From: Glossina fuscipes
Lineage: Eukaryota; Arthropoda; Insecta; Diptera; Glossinidae
Direction of reading: 5' to 3'
DNA length: 64,000 nt
Assembly (NCBI RefSeq): GCF_014805625.2
Contig: NW_023998528.1
Span: 158,973-222,972, forward strand
In this document: positions 44,901-56,958 of the stretch, piece after piece
Layout: every line of letters starts with the position of its first letter
Numbering within the stretch: the stretch's first letter is position 1
Program-made: the position numbers and the translations under genes
Notes under the pieces: model-generated
What the model was told of the DNA's origin: nothing
Databases searched by the model: none
What the model saw: the letters and a program-made list of their open reading frames with translations, nothing else

Positions 44901-46930
44901 TCCCGTCTCTCGCGAGAATGCAACGGTAGATTCTTATAATTCCTTACTTGCGAATGATGGCTTCAAAAATGTTTGTTTACCTTACAATTACTATGTAAGC
45001 CACGTGGATTTTTAAGGACTAGAATTCATTGGAAAATCATGCCAGCGACGTAGGAGTAGTAGTAGTCTGTGAGAAACTAGTTCGTAAATTACGCTTGATA
45101 TACCATCCGAGTCTGTTGAGTGACCCTAAAATGGATCATCTGTAAAAATTGTTCGCTTTGGCGTTTCATTAAAAATTTGAAACGTTAGGTTCGCAATATT
45201 TTCCTGATCCTCAATCACAAGGTACTATTACTGCTAAATTGTTTTTGGAATTCGAAAAAATATTCGGTTAGGATGCAGAACCGGCTAAGAAAAAAGCAGC
45301 CAGTAACTCGTCATTAGCTATTCATTGCTGTAGTTTCCAGGCAGGTTTATTTTGCCGAAACATTATTGAACAGAAAATTAAAAATATTTCCATTATTCCA
45401 ACTTTTTCAACACAAATATTTGCATGGGAGTTGTTTTAAAAAGGGCACAATCAAATCGATTTTCAACAGAATTTGGCCCTGGACATGTCGGTTTATTAAA
45501 CTTAAGCAAATTACATTGGCTATTGCGCTCTATAAGTTGAAGACATAAATGGACGGGCGGTCATCAGACGGAGAGGTGCATTTAAATCGATTCAAAAATA
45601 AATTTCAAATTGATTTGTATAAAGTAAAATGAATCTCAACTTCAACATCCGCACACGCTTAATGTACCCCTATCGCAGGTCGTGTAGGATACAACTATGT
45701 TCCATTTGGAATAATGCATTCGATAATCTTTTACTTGCTTTTATTCCACTTCATACATTGCGTGTGGATCGGATCTAACCGTATGGTATACGCATACATA
45801 CTTATTGATGTAATCATCTTTTACAAATATTACATGTATTGTTCCGTTTATTTCTCTTTCATGCTCTTTTACTTTTCCACATAGAAAGCAATTTCTTTAC
45901 ATTTCGTTTCTTTCTAATTTTTCTTTTCGTGTCAATAATTCATTTTTAAATGACAAATTTATTTTTCATATTTTTTTTTTATAAATCATTTTCATTTGAA
46001 TCCTTCCAATAATTATGTTTGCAAATCGTAGAATCTTCTTCTATTTTGAGTTGTTTACTTAAATTTCATAAAATATCGTTCAATTTAATCGAATTCTTCC
46101 CTTTGTGAGTCTGTTTGCTTAGAATTTATTCGAACCATCAAATGGCAGCATTGAATTTTCAACTTGTTTAAAATCATAAAGCGACTTGTTTCCAAAATTG
46201 TCAAACCGCGTGCAACACGAAGTACCAAGACTTTGTACCAATCTTTTTTTTTATTAAGCAAATGATCATTCGCTTTTCTTTATAAAGCACACGCACTTGT
46301 TAGGAAAAATGCATATGCTTGCGTACGACCTGCTACGTTTCTCCCCAGTTTTGGCAACAATTTTTAGTTCTCACTACCATATTTTTTAGACAGCTTCTTC
46401 CAGAATTTTATTAATGTTTTCATTATTAGTTTGAATATATATACATGTTTAATGCATATACATGTTTAAATGCACGTATCAAAAGGCACATGTATTAAGT
46501 TTCAAAAAAAACGCGTTAGGAAAAAAAGGCTTTTACTTTTATTACCAAAATTCATCGCACAATCAAATCTCTTAAACGTTAATTCTAACACGAAAGATAT
46601 AGTCAAATTAATTTACTAACGTTGGCAATTAAAATAAATTCAACGCTCAATATATCGACTGAAATTTTCAACATCTGCAAGAAAAAAACGCTTGTCCGCT
46701 TATCAGATAAGGACCAAACGAAGAAAAGGCCTCTCCATCTGCGACCACAAATTCAACAACAGATTGTTCTGTGAGTGAAGTTTTTAGTTTATAATCACTC
46801 GTTTCTTCGATGTTTCTTATAATGCGCATCAAATAATGCGATGCGTGTCACTAAGATTTTGTTGGAGACGTCCCATTTGTCCTATCTAATAACATATTGT
46901 ATGTGTAGTGGGGTCTGTATACCAATTGAA
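41980..46930. other. Long intergenic stretch, no supported gene
   Basis: No ORF with recognisable domains. The minus strand at 43160-43220 gives GVPQGLRSDGP, which resembles the LINE RT motif and may be an isolated remnant. The plus strand at about 44600-44860 gives protein-like but unassigned fragments. The rest is A/T-rich. Confidence 0.5.
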
Positions 46931-46934
46931 CCTT

Positions 46935-47462
46935 GTAACGTTCACTTTTACTTAAGTGGTAGGCTAAGAATTTCTTATACCTAAAGTAAGAGGAGAGAAA
47001 AATAAAAAAAAGGAAAAGTCTATGCGTGCAATGGGAAGAAATGTATTGTTATCGAATTCGCCTCTTTCTAAGATGCAGTCCGTATCACTGGATCGCGGAT
47101 ATTTTGTTCAAGAGAAATACACTTCAAAGTTCTTTTATTTACAACTATATTTCTTTAAATGTAGGAATATTTACAATTTATTTTTGCAAATACTTTCGAC
47201 GGCTTAACTCAAATATTCTTTTTCCACTTATACCGCCTTTCACAAATATTCTATTTACATACATTTTTACCATCATATTACTAGTACCTAACTTTATGAC
47301 TTGATTTTTAATTCGTTAACCTGCTTTTCTGGTAACCGTTTTCATCCGCCTGCAACTGCATGACGCCTCGCGAATGTGCATTTGGCTTCTTTTCTCTTTA
47401 AGGAATTTATTATTTGGGAAACGACTTAGCTCGAATGAAGTAGATTTGGTATTTCCGTAACA
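46935..47462 (-). repeat. 3' LTR of a Gypsy-type element
   Basis: On the minus strand the LTR starts TGTTACGGAAATACC at 47462, directly after a polypurine tract AAGTGGAGGGTAG (47475-47463). The other end is placed at about 46935 (TGTAACGTT on the plus strand, an inverted TACA end), giving roughly 530 bp; that end is less certain. A piece of the same LTR is at 40578-40822. Confidence 0.7.
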
Positions 47463-47509
47463 CTACCCTCCACTTAATCATGTTCGTCCTGAAAAAGTTC
47501 GTTTCAATG

Positions 47510-48475
47510 TGCGGTCAGTCAGTCCATGTGTAACACTTTGAATCTAGTTCTGCCTCCGGTATGTTTTTTTATTCGATAGACCACGTCATTTATCCTTGTG
47601 ATGATTTTGTACGGACTCTCTCAGTTACAACGCAGTTTTGGTGACATACTTTTTTACGTAAAGGTTTGTACAATTGCACTAAATCACCTTCCGTAAATCC
47701 ATCAGCGTTAACCCTCAGATCATGTCTTGCTTTCATCCGGTCACTTACGATTTGCATTCTATTTCGAACCTGTCGGTGCATGTTATCCAATATCACCCTC
47801 AATCTTGCAACATATTCGATCTCGGTCCTTTGGACATTAGGGGATGTCCCGAATTTCAAGTTTGCTGGTAGCCTCAGATTAGAGCCGAACAAAATCTGCG
47901 CCGGGGGCAGAGCAGTGGTGTTCTGCACTGCTGACCTGTAGGCCATTAAAAAGATTGATATGTGGTCATCCCAGTCCTGCTGATTGTCGTCGATCACTGT
48001 TCGCAGATGTTCTTGGAGCGTTCGATTAAACCTTTCGACCATTCCGTCAGACTGAGGATGCAACGTAGTCGTTCTAGTTTTATTAATACCAAATATTTGG
48101 CAAACCTCTTGAAAGATCGAAGATTTAAAGTTCGTGCCTTGGTCTGAATGCAGCTCGATGGGGGTTCCAAACTGCGTAACCCAATTATTGGTGAATGCTT
48201 TGGCTATTGTCTTTGCTTCTTGGTTAGCTAAGGGGTATACTTCTGACCATTTGCTGAAGTAATCAATGACTACCAGTACGTATTTATTTCCTGCATTGCT
48301 GGCTGGAAATGGCCCAGTAATATCCATTGCGATTCTCTCAAACAGTGCACCCACGTTATACTGCTGCAAGCGCCCTCGCGGCTTACTTTTCGGGGTTTTT
48401 GATTTGCTGCACTGACCGCAGTTGCGAATCCATGCAGCCACAGAATCCATGCAGCCACGGAATCCATGCAGCCCG
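47510..48475 (-). pseudogene. Gypsy-type integrase, 5'-truncated element
   Basis: The integrase would insert element cDNA. From the right: last Cys pair of the HHCC finger (CGQCSK), then catalytic D in ERIAMDITGPFP, second D in ELHSDQGTNFKSS, and E in SDGMVERFNRTL, so DDE is complete; then AYRSAVQNTTALPPAQILFG and GFTEGDLVQLYKP. After LRKK the reading frame shifts and a stop breaks the GPY/F-like tail (KIITRINDVVYRIK). The ORF is open from 48450 to 47590. Protease and RT are missing: the element is cut at about 48475, where an 18-bp segment is triplicated. The 3' LTR follows at 47462. Confidence 0.85.
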
Positions 48476-48928
48476 GAATAAACGCTCTATTGTTATGTTA
48501 TGTTTCTAAATGTCTCTATTTGTTTATAAAAAACGTGTTTTTTTAGGAAAAATTAATTTCAAATTATGTTTTAGTAATCAATAAGAATAATAGAGATATC
48601 AGATAAATAAACCTTATGTAGAGCATCGGAAATATGTAGCGTATTGGAAAAAAGAGAAATTGCTCCTTTAGAAAAAAACTTCAAAGTGTTTTTGTCGAAA
48701 TTGTATGTCGTCCCTTGTAAATATTAAGGCTTTTGTAATGTAAACAGAAAAAAAAATTTTATTTTGACATAAATAAAATTCTCCTACAAATTTCGTTTCA
48801 TTTTCATCGCATAAAAATTTTTTACGCAAATTTTTTCCTCTTATCTTGCTTGTGTTTACCAAAAAAAAGTAGATATTTGAGTAATTTCTATTCAAATACT
48901 TTCAGAAAAAGAAACACAAGAAACAGCG
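48476..48928. other. Spacer, nothing recognised
   Basis: A/T-rich, with several poly-A and poly-T runs. It lies between the truncated Gypsy element and the downstream end of the Unc-13-like pseudogene. Confidence 0.6.
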
Positions 48929-51900
48929 TATCATTGTTCTAAGCAAATACAACCTTTTTGGTATTTCTTATTAATTCTCATGACTAGGATTTTTTTTTTT
49001 TTATTTTTTTCAAAAAGTCTTTGGCTTGTTTATCTCCCTGGCGATATTCTAAGACGCGAATGGTTTCTGAGGCTGTGATGATTAAAAAATTATGAAAGGT
49101 TTGAAATTAGTCCCCGAGCATTATCTTCAATACCTGTGTACTCCGGCCGATATAATTCCATATGAATTTGGTCATTTTCATTCGCTAAAAGATCAGCAAA
49201 TGTTATATAGCACTCAGCAATATATTGATTCGTCATCCTAAAGTCTTTATCTTTTATACTAAACAATATCAGACTATTTTGTTTCTGTTGTTGATCCTGA
49301 GTTAATTTTCTAAAAACCAAGGAATCAAAGGTGGGAACGGTAACGAATTTTATAAGTCAGTTGATTAAGCATACATTGCGAATTGTTGTTAAAGGGGAAA
49401 ACGTGTTTTACTTTGAACGGCAGTCTTTACAGCAGACACCCCTAGGAAACGGTTACTTGATAGAGAGTGTGGTTTAACAAACGAATCGCAAGATCCATTT
49501 ATGTCCATGGGTACCAAATTGCGCGCTTTCATAATGTCCACAATCGGGGACGCTTTACAACATTGGTTTTTGTGAAAATACAAACTTACCTTTAAATCAG
49601 TCTCAATAAAGTTGGCTCGTATTGTCAATTGCCCATATTCTGATTTGTTAAACTCTTTTGGATGGCCAAGTCTTTCTAAGTAATAGTGATGAATTAAATC
49701 GGCGGTTTCTAAAGCGTGTAAATCCAAAATGCGTTCAATTTCAGTTAATACTTCTATATCGGACGTAACCACATTACCAGTTTTGAAGCACGATATCATC
49801 ACATAAAGTGTTTGACGTAAATTTTGGAAAAATGCGGGAAGTCGACGCTTCTATAGTAAAGATAGTGTAGCATCTTATATAGTATAAAGTACACTTTTTA
49901 TATATAAATGTTGTGCGTACATCCAAACTGGATTGTATTACATCATACATAATGACTGAGAGCTCCGCCCATATCGCATCCAAAATGTGAGCAAAATTGA
50001 CTTCGTTCAAAGTATGGCATAACGTTCTTAACAAATTTTCCAAGTACATCATGAGCCTTTCCATGGAATTGGAATCTTCATGTAGTACCTCAGCGCCTTC
50101 AGCCAAAAATCGTCTGATGGGTGGCGCCATTTTCCTCCAGTGTCTGATTTCTTTCCGTATCTAAAGCATTCTCAATGACATTTCTGATGATAATCTCGCT
50201 CGGCTTCCAAGTTGCTACGAAATTCCCCCAAACGTTTAATAACGTCGTCAGTGCCTAACTCCTAAAGAATATTTTCCTATGCTATTAGTACAGTCAAACC
50301 TGTTTTTGTGCGGTATTTTTTATGCACTTTTTTTTTGTGCGATTCTTTTTGTGCGATTCTTTTTTTTGTGCGGTTTATGAATATCGACACATTGGATTTC
50401 GCCGAGAGACTATGTCAATCTGAACTGTGTTGGCATCACTTTTTTTGCTGTCAGTGTGTATGTACACATTGCAACAGCCATTTTCATACCTATTGCATCA
50501 GGTTTATGAAGCTTCCTTTTGAGTTTTGCAAACGTTTTGACGAAATGAGCCCGACCTAATCCTTCAGTGGAGGTTATCCAAAATCTCACTCGGCTTGCTT
50601 AAAAGTTACAGACACTTACACAAAGTTAAATATTTGCAAATCGTCGAAAAAAATAGATAGACAGATAGATGCGCCACAAGCCATAGGAAATCTTAATGAA
50701 CGTGGACACTGAAACCGACTTGACGGCTCATTTGCACTTGTAAGTCTTCAGCTTTGACGTTACTCTCATATACTTCCTATTTATCTAATACATAGTTCTG
50801 CAAAAACAACTAAGAACATTACAGTCTGCTCAGGCCGGCGATTAAATATCCCTCACCACATAGTGTAACAAGTTTTTATTTTTTTACAAATTACAGAACA
50901 CAAAAATTATATTTTGTTTCTATATAAAGGTATATTTTTCATGTGCACGTTTATAAGGAAGCTGGCCCAAAACGCAACCTAACACAGTGCAAGTTTAATC
51001 CTTACATGGGGGCAGGATTCAAAAGTAGGAGTAGATGGTCCAAATTTTGTAAGGTTCATTTCATTTTAGTTAATTGCAGACCTTTTAACCACTAAGACAG
51101 GATTAATATGCGCGTTTTGAACTACGACGAGTAGTATTGAATTATGTACATTTTGAAAATTTCTCCTTGTTTAAAATTAGAAATTAAAATTTTTTTAAAT
51201 GTTTCAATGTGTAATTTAATTATTTATTTTGTTTGGAAAGCACTTTCTTGCTATTTCGTAAAGCTTTGACATATTTTCTAAGTGAGACTTTTTTTATGTG
51301 GTCCCTCTCTACCGCATAAAAAAATTTTCTTTAATATGCTGTGAAAAATTATTTCTTATAGCTATTTATGAAGTTTTTGAATATTTTTTTTTGTGCGGTC
51401 CCTATCTACCGCACAAAAACAGGTTCGACTGTAAATAGGTTTTCTTAGCAAAATTCGATTAAAAATCAGACCTTTATAAAAGCTGGCAAACTTTGGGGTA
51501 TATAATCAATGTTGTTAATAGCCAAGCACCATTCAGTCGAGACGTGAAATAGCTCCCTTTTGGCTTTCGTCGTCTTTAGATCTTCAACACGACAAATATC
51601 CACGATTTTCGCTACAAATCTGTATGAATCCTCAGCGTCGGGTCAGTCTAATTGTTGCCAAAAAAATTCTTATTTGATAAAATATTGCCAACGTATAGAC
51701 GGCTGATGAGCTATATTTAACAATTCATCATTCTACGGCTACCAGCTTATCCAGTTTGATGGATTTTTCGATACGATTCAACGCCTTAATGACTGATATA
51801 TCCAGCCAATGCGTCACCCCGATCATAAACCATGTGTGAAAATTTTCCATAGCCAATTCTTCGTTCGGACATAGGAACTTTCCTGAAAATATATTCAAAA

Positions 51901-53722
51901 AAAAATTCAAAAATTATATTTACAATGCGATGAGTTCAATATGGTGGACGCGAACAAAAAAAATTTATATACCTAATGTCAGGAATCACTTCAAAAGTAG
52001 ATATAACACAAATAGAGTTGTGCGCATATTTATTTCGCTTAGATCCGGCAAAGCTTCGTTTTGTTTCTCCGGTATATGTAAACGCTTTATATTACCGCAA
52101 ATTTCACTTACAATCGATTTCACCATGTCAACCAGTTTCTTATCATAGTATTTTGAAAGAACGGCTGAGAAATTTAAACGGATTTTGCTTTTTAAATTAA
52201 AAAACCAGAAATTAACCTCGACGCTCCGAAAAAGATTTGGAAATCACTTACTCATAAAAATGTTTATCGAACTACTCTATTGCTCGCCATTTGATTGACG
52301 ATTACCTTCAATAATATGCTTCAACCATTCTTTTGTACCGGCATGAATGGCATCTTCTATAGCTCTATCTACGTTGTATTCTAAACCCTCTGCTCCGCTA
52401 ATCCAACCATATATATTAGGAGGAAATAAATCAATACTCTCCGGAAGCAGCAAAGTATTAACTTTGGCGAAAAGATCTAATACGTTGCAAAAAGTTTTTA
52501 CGATTTGCTTGTCGCTTACATTATTAGCACGCAATTTTCTTAAAACCGAGACACATGACGGTAAAATACATTTAGCACCATTCCAAAATGTCTCTATATC
52601 GTCCGATTCGTTCAGGTGGCATTTTAGTACGGGCGTAATCACATCGACTATAGAGTTGAACAACGAAAAGCTCAAGGGTTCTCGCGTAGACAGACCACTT
52701 CCTGAGAGCGCAATCAAAACTCGAAAGGCCCGATTGAGCGGCGTGTTGGGAACGAATCGTCTCGCCATTTGCACTAAACTTGCCATTCCACCAAAAATTG
52801 GCTACCTACGACGATTCCAACTCGTGCAACAAGAGTAACTTAAGTAAATGTCTATGTTCTTGAAGGGCAACATGTTTATTCTTTTCTGCACTCCAAGTCA
52901 AATTTATCAGAATACTACCACGACTTTTCGTTTTATTACACTTTTCCAAATTGTACCAACCAATTGTACAACCAGAAACTGGAATAAACTAAGCGAGATA
53001 AAATCAGTACAAAAGAGAGTCGCCGTGTTGTGCAATTCGACATGTACCTTGAGTGTTATTGCCGTTCTTCCTATCAATTCGTTGTCATGTTTACCGGTGG
53101 AAGCTGTCATTGCTATTTCTTTCATCAATTTACGTAAACGTTTTACACCTAAAATAATTTAGACAAATATTTAAGCTTAAATTGTAAATTAGTTCTACCA
53201 CCTTTGACATCCAAGAGTTTATTAAACTTTTCCTTAACGGTTTCTGCAGCGTCAAAGTCCCTAAGGGGCATAGCAAACTGAGCAGTGGTAAATAAAACAT
53301 ATTGAAATTTGTGCTTACCATACTTCTTAGACAAGCTCTTCTTTACGCGGGCTATCTATTACTAGCCTGCGGATAACGAAAAAGAATAATTTATAAAATA
53401 ATTTTTCAGTGATCTTCCTAAACGGGGTTCAATGTTTCAGTTCTTACTGACGAATTATAACGATGCGAACCATTCGATTCCAAGTAGAGTGTGAGAAATG
53501 GATCGGAAAATCCGTTACTATCCTTTGGCATTAAATTTTTCGCTTTAATTATTTCAACAGTTCGTTTTGCTCAGCCATTTTCAGAATATCTTCATGCCAT
53601 TCATTCGATATTTTGAATACCTCCTGAGCAAATTCAATAACTGACTCTCGGCAATCTCCACTTGATTCGAAACCTATGTTATTCGCAATTTCGCAGAGTA
53701 TCTCTTCGTAAAGATCTTTAAT
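48929..53722 (-). pseudogene. Unc-13/BAIAP3-type (Munc13-4 class) gene, disabled
   Basis: Intact members prime secretory vesicles through C2-MUN-C2 architecture. In order from the right: C2A entry IKDLYEEILCEIANNIGF and C2 strand KAKNLMPKDSNGFSDPFLTL (53.72-53.42 kb); FDAAETVKEKFNKLLDVK then MKEIAMTASTGKHDNELIGR (53.27-53.04); MUN (52.85-52.27, 51.88-51.47, 50.25-49.92) with ELAMENFHTWFMIGVTHWLD and EVNFAHILDAIWAELSVIMY; C2B (49.8-49.1) with ALETADLIHHYYLERL, KARNLVPMDINGSCDSFVK and RMTNQYIAECYITF; tail VLEYRQGDKQAKDFLKK. Introns are retained (for example 61 bp near 49.1 kb), so it is not a retrocopy. Disablements: frame loss with TAA at 53549; TAG replacing Trp in NPVW at 53418; TAG at 52806; frameshift near 52680; TGA replacing Trp in LDWPDA at 51643; one-base insertions near 50180 and 50135. 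Closest fly relatives are probably stac/Unc-13-4B or Unc-13-4A. Confidence 0.85.
50291..51431. mobile_element. pogo/Tigger-like TA-flanked DNA element (non-autonomous)
   Basis: Left end CAGTCAAACCTGTTTTTGTG and, inverted, right end CAGTCGAACCTGTTTTTGTG: 25-bp terminal inverted repeats with one mismatch, flanked by TA at 50289-50290 and 51432-51433. The motif TTTTTTGTGCG(G/A)TTC repeats just inside the left end; the right end has two inverted pairs TTTTTGTGCGGT/ACCGCACAAAAA and a diverged TTTTTATGTGGT/ACCGCATAAAAA at 51296. The CAG start, TA target and GTGCG subterminal repeats resemble Tigger-type ends. No transposase is visible in the 1.1-kb interior. It lies in an intron of the Unc-13-like pseudogene. 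Confidence 0.85.
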
Positions 53723-54351
53723 CTGTGAAATATCAAAAATCAAAATATATAAAATAATCTCAACAAAATAGTTTCGAAATTCATTGAGTCCAACATATCG
53801 ATATGCAGTAGCTATATATTTTGTACATTTTCACTTCTATAAACAATTGTATGATATATGTCCATTAGTGTTTTTACAATAATATGCATAAATATGTATT
53901 TATCTGTATATATTTGAATACATATATATATGCACGTCTTTATCATACATTGTTCAAGTTAATTACAATATTTCTATGATTCGCTTATGTATTGTTCTTT
54001 CAACAAACGTAAAAGAATAATAACGAACTATTATAATAAGTAAATCAAAACAAAAGGGTTGTCTTTATTACAAACGTACATAGAAACACGCGGGCTTACG
54101 TATTCACGCATATAATTTGAAAGAAAAATGCAGAGTAAATAGTCGCAAAGAATAATTGAGCGAAATTCGCTACATTACAATAAAGCTGCATTTAATGACC
54201 ATCTCGGATAAGAAGTTCTACAACAAGTTTTGAAACAACGGACGAAAGTACACTTGATAATACTTACGAAACTACAATTACGAGCATATACACGAATCTA
54301 GTAAAAAGAGGCGTAACTAAAATATCTACGATGTATAAACGGACATACGTT
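53723..54351. other. Spacer, nothing recognised
   Basis: A/T-rich, with TATATATA-type runs around 53890-53940. No reading frame of interest and no recognisable repeat. Confidence 0.6.
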
Positions 54352-54615
54352 CTACTTATTGATTTTCTTTGTTGTGAATGTTATTACTTTGGCTTTCTCA
54401 TGCGGCATACTCCATGGTTCTCGATTTCCTTTTATAATTATTGCAACTTTGCCATCCTCCTCTAGGATTGAAAGAAGCTCGCGCTGGCAGTCTTCGTCAT
54501 TGTTTGAGATATGTATCACGTATATATCGTAAGAGTATGTTTTAGTTGTCCTTGAATTATTATTTTTTCGTGGACGCCACCGACGTAATTTCTGCCACGT
54601 TATCGTTCCTAGAAT
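54352..54615 (-). other. Candidate terminal coding exon, unassigned
   Basis: On the minus strand an acceptor TTTCAG precedes ATTCTAGGAACG at 54615, and the following 88 codons are open to a TAG at 54352. The peptide (YSYDIYVIHISNNDEDCQRE and GKVAIIIKGNREPWSMPHEK within it) has normal protein composition. No family recognised. It could be the last exon of a gene whose upstream exons lie to the right, or a TE remnant. It sits 630 bp upstream of the first recognised exon of the Unc-13-like pseudogene. Confidence 0.4.
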
Positions 54616-55264
54616 CTGAAAGATTCAGAGTACGAAAAATGTGTGGTCGTTAACTTTTTCGGTTATGTCTTCGATTATTGATATTCCGTTTTGTCGAAAT
54701 TGTTCTAATCATATAAAAGACTTATGTAACCACCATACCGAGTATTTATGGTTTGTAAAATCGTAAAATGAGGCCATGAAAGGCTATAACTCCTCTTATC
54801 CTTATGGGAAAAATTTAAAAATAAAGAAAAACAAAGTTTGCACTCACTTCGCGTTCTAAATTAAGATTTTATTAGAATAGATTGCAAACACGCGTTTGTT
54901 GATATCTTCCTAATGTTACAAACCAGTCGCAAACTGTAAACTGTGTAAACTTTATTGAAGGACTGCTTTTTTAGTAATTAAGGCGCTTTACAATCCCGTC
55001 AAGCTCGATTAATTACGTTTACTTACGTTTCGCTACTCACGAAGTCAGTTCGAATTTTTTACCTCCTACTTGTAACGTCTTAGATTGCAACAGCATATGT
55101 TTTTCTACTAAACCAGACATAGTATACAAGCGCTTAGAAACCCTCATGCAAAACATATTAATGCAGTCTATAAGAATTCGAATTCGAAAATTATTGAAAA
55201 CGAGCTTCGCAAGTCTTACTAAGTGGGATATAGTCTAAATATCCACACTTTTTTTATTAAACTT
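54616..55264. other. Spacer, nothing recognised
   Basis: No coding pattern or repeat that I can support. Confidence 0.6.
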
Positions 55265-55362
55265 ATTATTATTATTATTATTTTAATTTTAGACTAATGA
55301 ATTGAATTCTTCGACTAAAAAAAAGATATTGAGCACTAGCAACACAGGCTATCGGCTCTTAT
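55265..55362 (-). repeat. 5'-truncated I-like LINE tail
   Basis: Minus strand: GCCGATAGCCTGTGTTGCTA, CAATATCTTTTTTTTAGTCG and a final (TAA)n run at 55265-55282. It matches the 3' ends at 7430, 7107 and 9787-9873, and is closest to the 9787 copy (both share the ATTCAATTCATTAGTCT stretch). Confidence 0.8.
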
Positions 55363-55929
55363 TAAACTTAATCCGTTCGGCTTGTTCTTTAGAACAAAAA
55401 GTTATTTTTTAGCTAAATTATATTAATTATGTTTCTTTGAATTGAGAAAAATATATTTTTTTTCTTTAAGACTACATGGTAGGTTTTACAAGGCTTCGTA
55501 AAAGTATTGTTCGGGCAACAAGAAACTCGAAGAGTTTTTCCGACATATTATTAAACGTATGCCTTCTAGCACATCTAGATCATACTCGACATTTGAAGAG
55601 CTCTAAATAATCGACAGTCTCTGCTACTGATTGCCGCGACGTCATGAAATAGTACAAGAATGTGCAGAGCCTGGTTTTCACGGTTTTCCGTACCACCCTT
55701 GGGGTACCGTGATAGGCGCGTTGCAAATTGTTTTAAATGGCTGGCTCCCCTTTAGGCCTGCACCATTATAGACTTAATTAAAAATTACAATAGTATTAAC
55801 AATAATAATACATAGTAATACGTAACAATACGTAATAAATAAAAAGCTCCTCTAAAACATAATGATACATAACATACATATAAATAAATAAAAATTCCTG
55901 CTATGCCCGTTCACATCTTTTCGGTGTGC

Positions 55930-56560
55930 TGACAGCTTCAAAAGAAAAATATTGTGATTAATTAACTTTATATATAAAGATGACCACGAACTTACCATTG
56001 GCCTACGGAAATATCTCATTCTGCTGAAATGCTGCATCAGTGGAGGTGTTTGCTTGCTTTTTAATCTAAAATAAAATAAAAAGAAATGAATAAATTATAC
56101 ATAATAATAAGTAAGGATAAATGCAAACTTACCTTTGATTTGCAGCGAATCTTACATTACGATGAGGCGAAGAGTTGGACTTAATTTTACGAGCAGACTT
56201 CTTTATTCTAAATATAAAAATATGAACATAAGTTACAAATATATTAACATATTTCTGTTATATTTGATTTACCTTCTACTTGCGGTTCTCTAAGCCCGAT
56301 TTTCCATTGACTTAATTTTACGGGCGGACTTCTTCAATCTAAGTATAAAAATTTGAACATAAGTTGCAAATAAGTGATTTATAAATATATTTATACACTG
56401 TTTCGATTGCCTTTACTTTCCTGTACTTAAAGCACGACTTCTCGCTGTACTTCTTCGTATGGTGGACCTTTTGTATTCTGATATAGAAAAAGAATTAATA
56501 ATTTAAAAATATATTTATATAATATTGCTTTCACCTTCATTTTGCTGTATTTAAAGCACG
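55930..56560 (-). repeat. Tandem series of micro-exon-like repeats
   Basis: Four to five blocks of about 110-150 bp on the minus strand, each with a polypyrimidine or TTAG acceptor, a 55-75 nt segment and a GTAAG/GTAAA donor. Segments at about 56205-56130 and 56338-56275 share AAGAAGTC(C/T)GC(C/T)CGTAAAATTAAGTC; those at 56475-56415 and 56570-56537 share AGAAGTCGTGCTTTAA(A/G)TACAG. A further segment is 56068-55997, followed by a last reading frame to about 55900. Peptides are basic (KKSARKIKSNSSPHRNVRFA). One copy has a stop in that frame. May be duplicated small exons of an unknown gene or decaying repeats. Confidence 0.45.
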
Positions 56561-56569
56561 ACTTCTCCT

Positions 56570-56958
56570 TTAAAATGTTGATATATTTGTTACAGTTTCT
56601 TGGACCCAGTAATTGCCAATCACTACCAAATGTATCATGAAGCCTAGGAGATTAGTTGGGCGACTTCTTCGCTTGGGACCTGAGCCTGTTTTTTTGAAGA
56701 AGGCAAGGTGCTTCACTACCGTCGCCTGGATGCGCTTCCCGATGCTGGGCTCGACCATGTGAAATTTCATGATTACCAAGTGTGCTTGGTTTCCAAAAAG
56801 ACTTTCATAATTTCGTGTCTTGGAAATTCCATTTCGAGATGCTTGTAGACCAGGATTTGGTCGTGTTCCGAGTCATTGATGACTAGTTTACCGTCAATTT
56901 CGAAGCATGCCCCTCTTTTACTTATGGCTAGGTGCTTGAGACATGCCGGACACCTCAA
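56570..56958 (-). pseudogene. P/THAP9-type transposase C-terminal remnant (minus)
   Basis: Two overlapping reading frames give CPACLKHLAISKRGACFEID, then GKLVINDSEHDQILVYKHLE, and in the next frame EPSIGKRIQATVVKHLAFF. The Cys pair, the GGL-like segment and the IGKxxQAxxVxxLAF block are shared with the plus-strand remnant at 57.97-58.7 kb. Assignment to the P-element/THAP9 class rests on general layout and is tentative. Confidence 0.4.

Noticed and set aside
47022..47304. Plus-strand ORFs near 47 kb
   Set aside because: They lie within the Gypsy LTR and have no coding character.
52277..52786. Intact 169-aa protein
   Set aside because: Its first ~30 residues are in the wrong frame relative to the MUN domain, which is readable upstream in another frame with a stop; it is a piece of the pseudogene.
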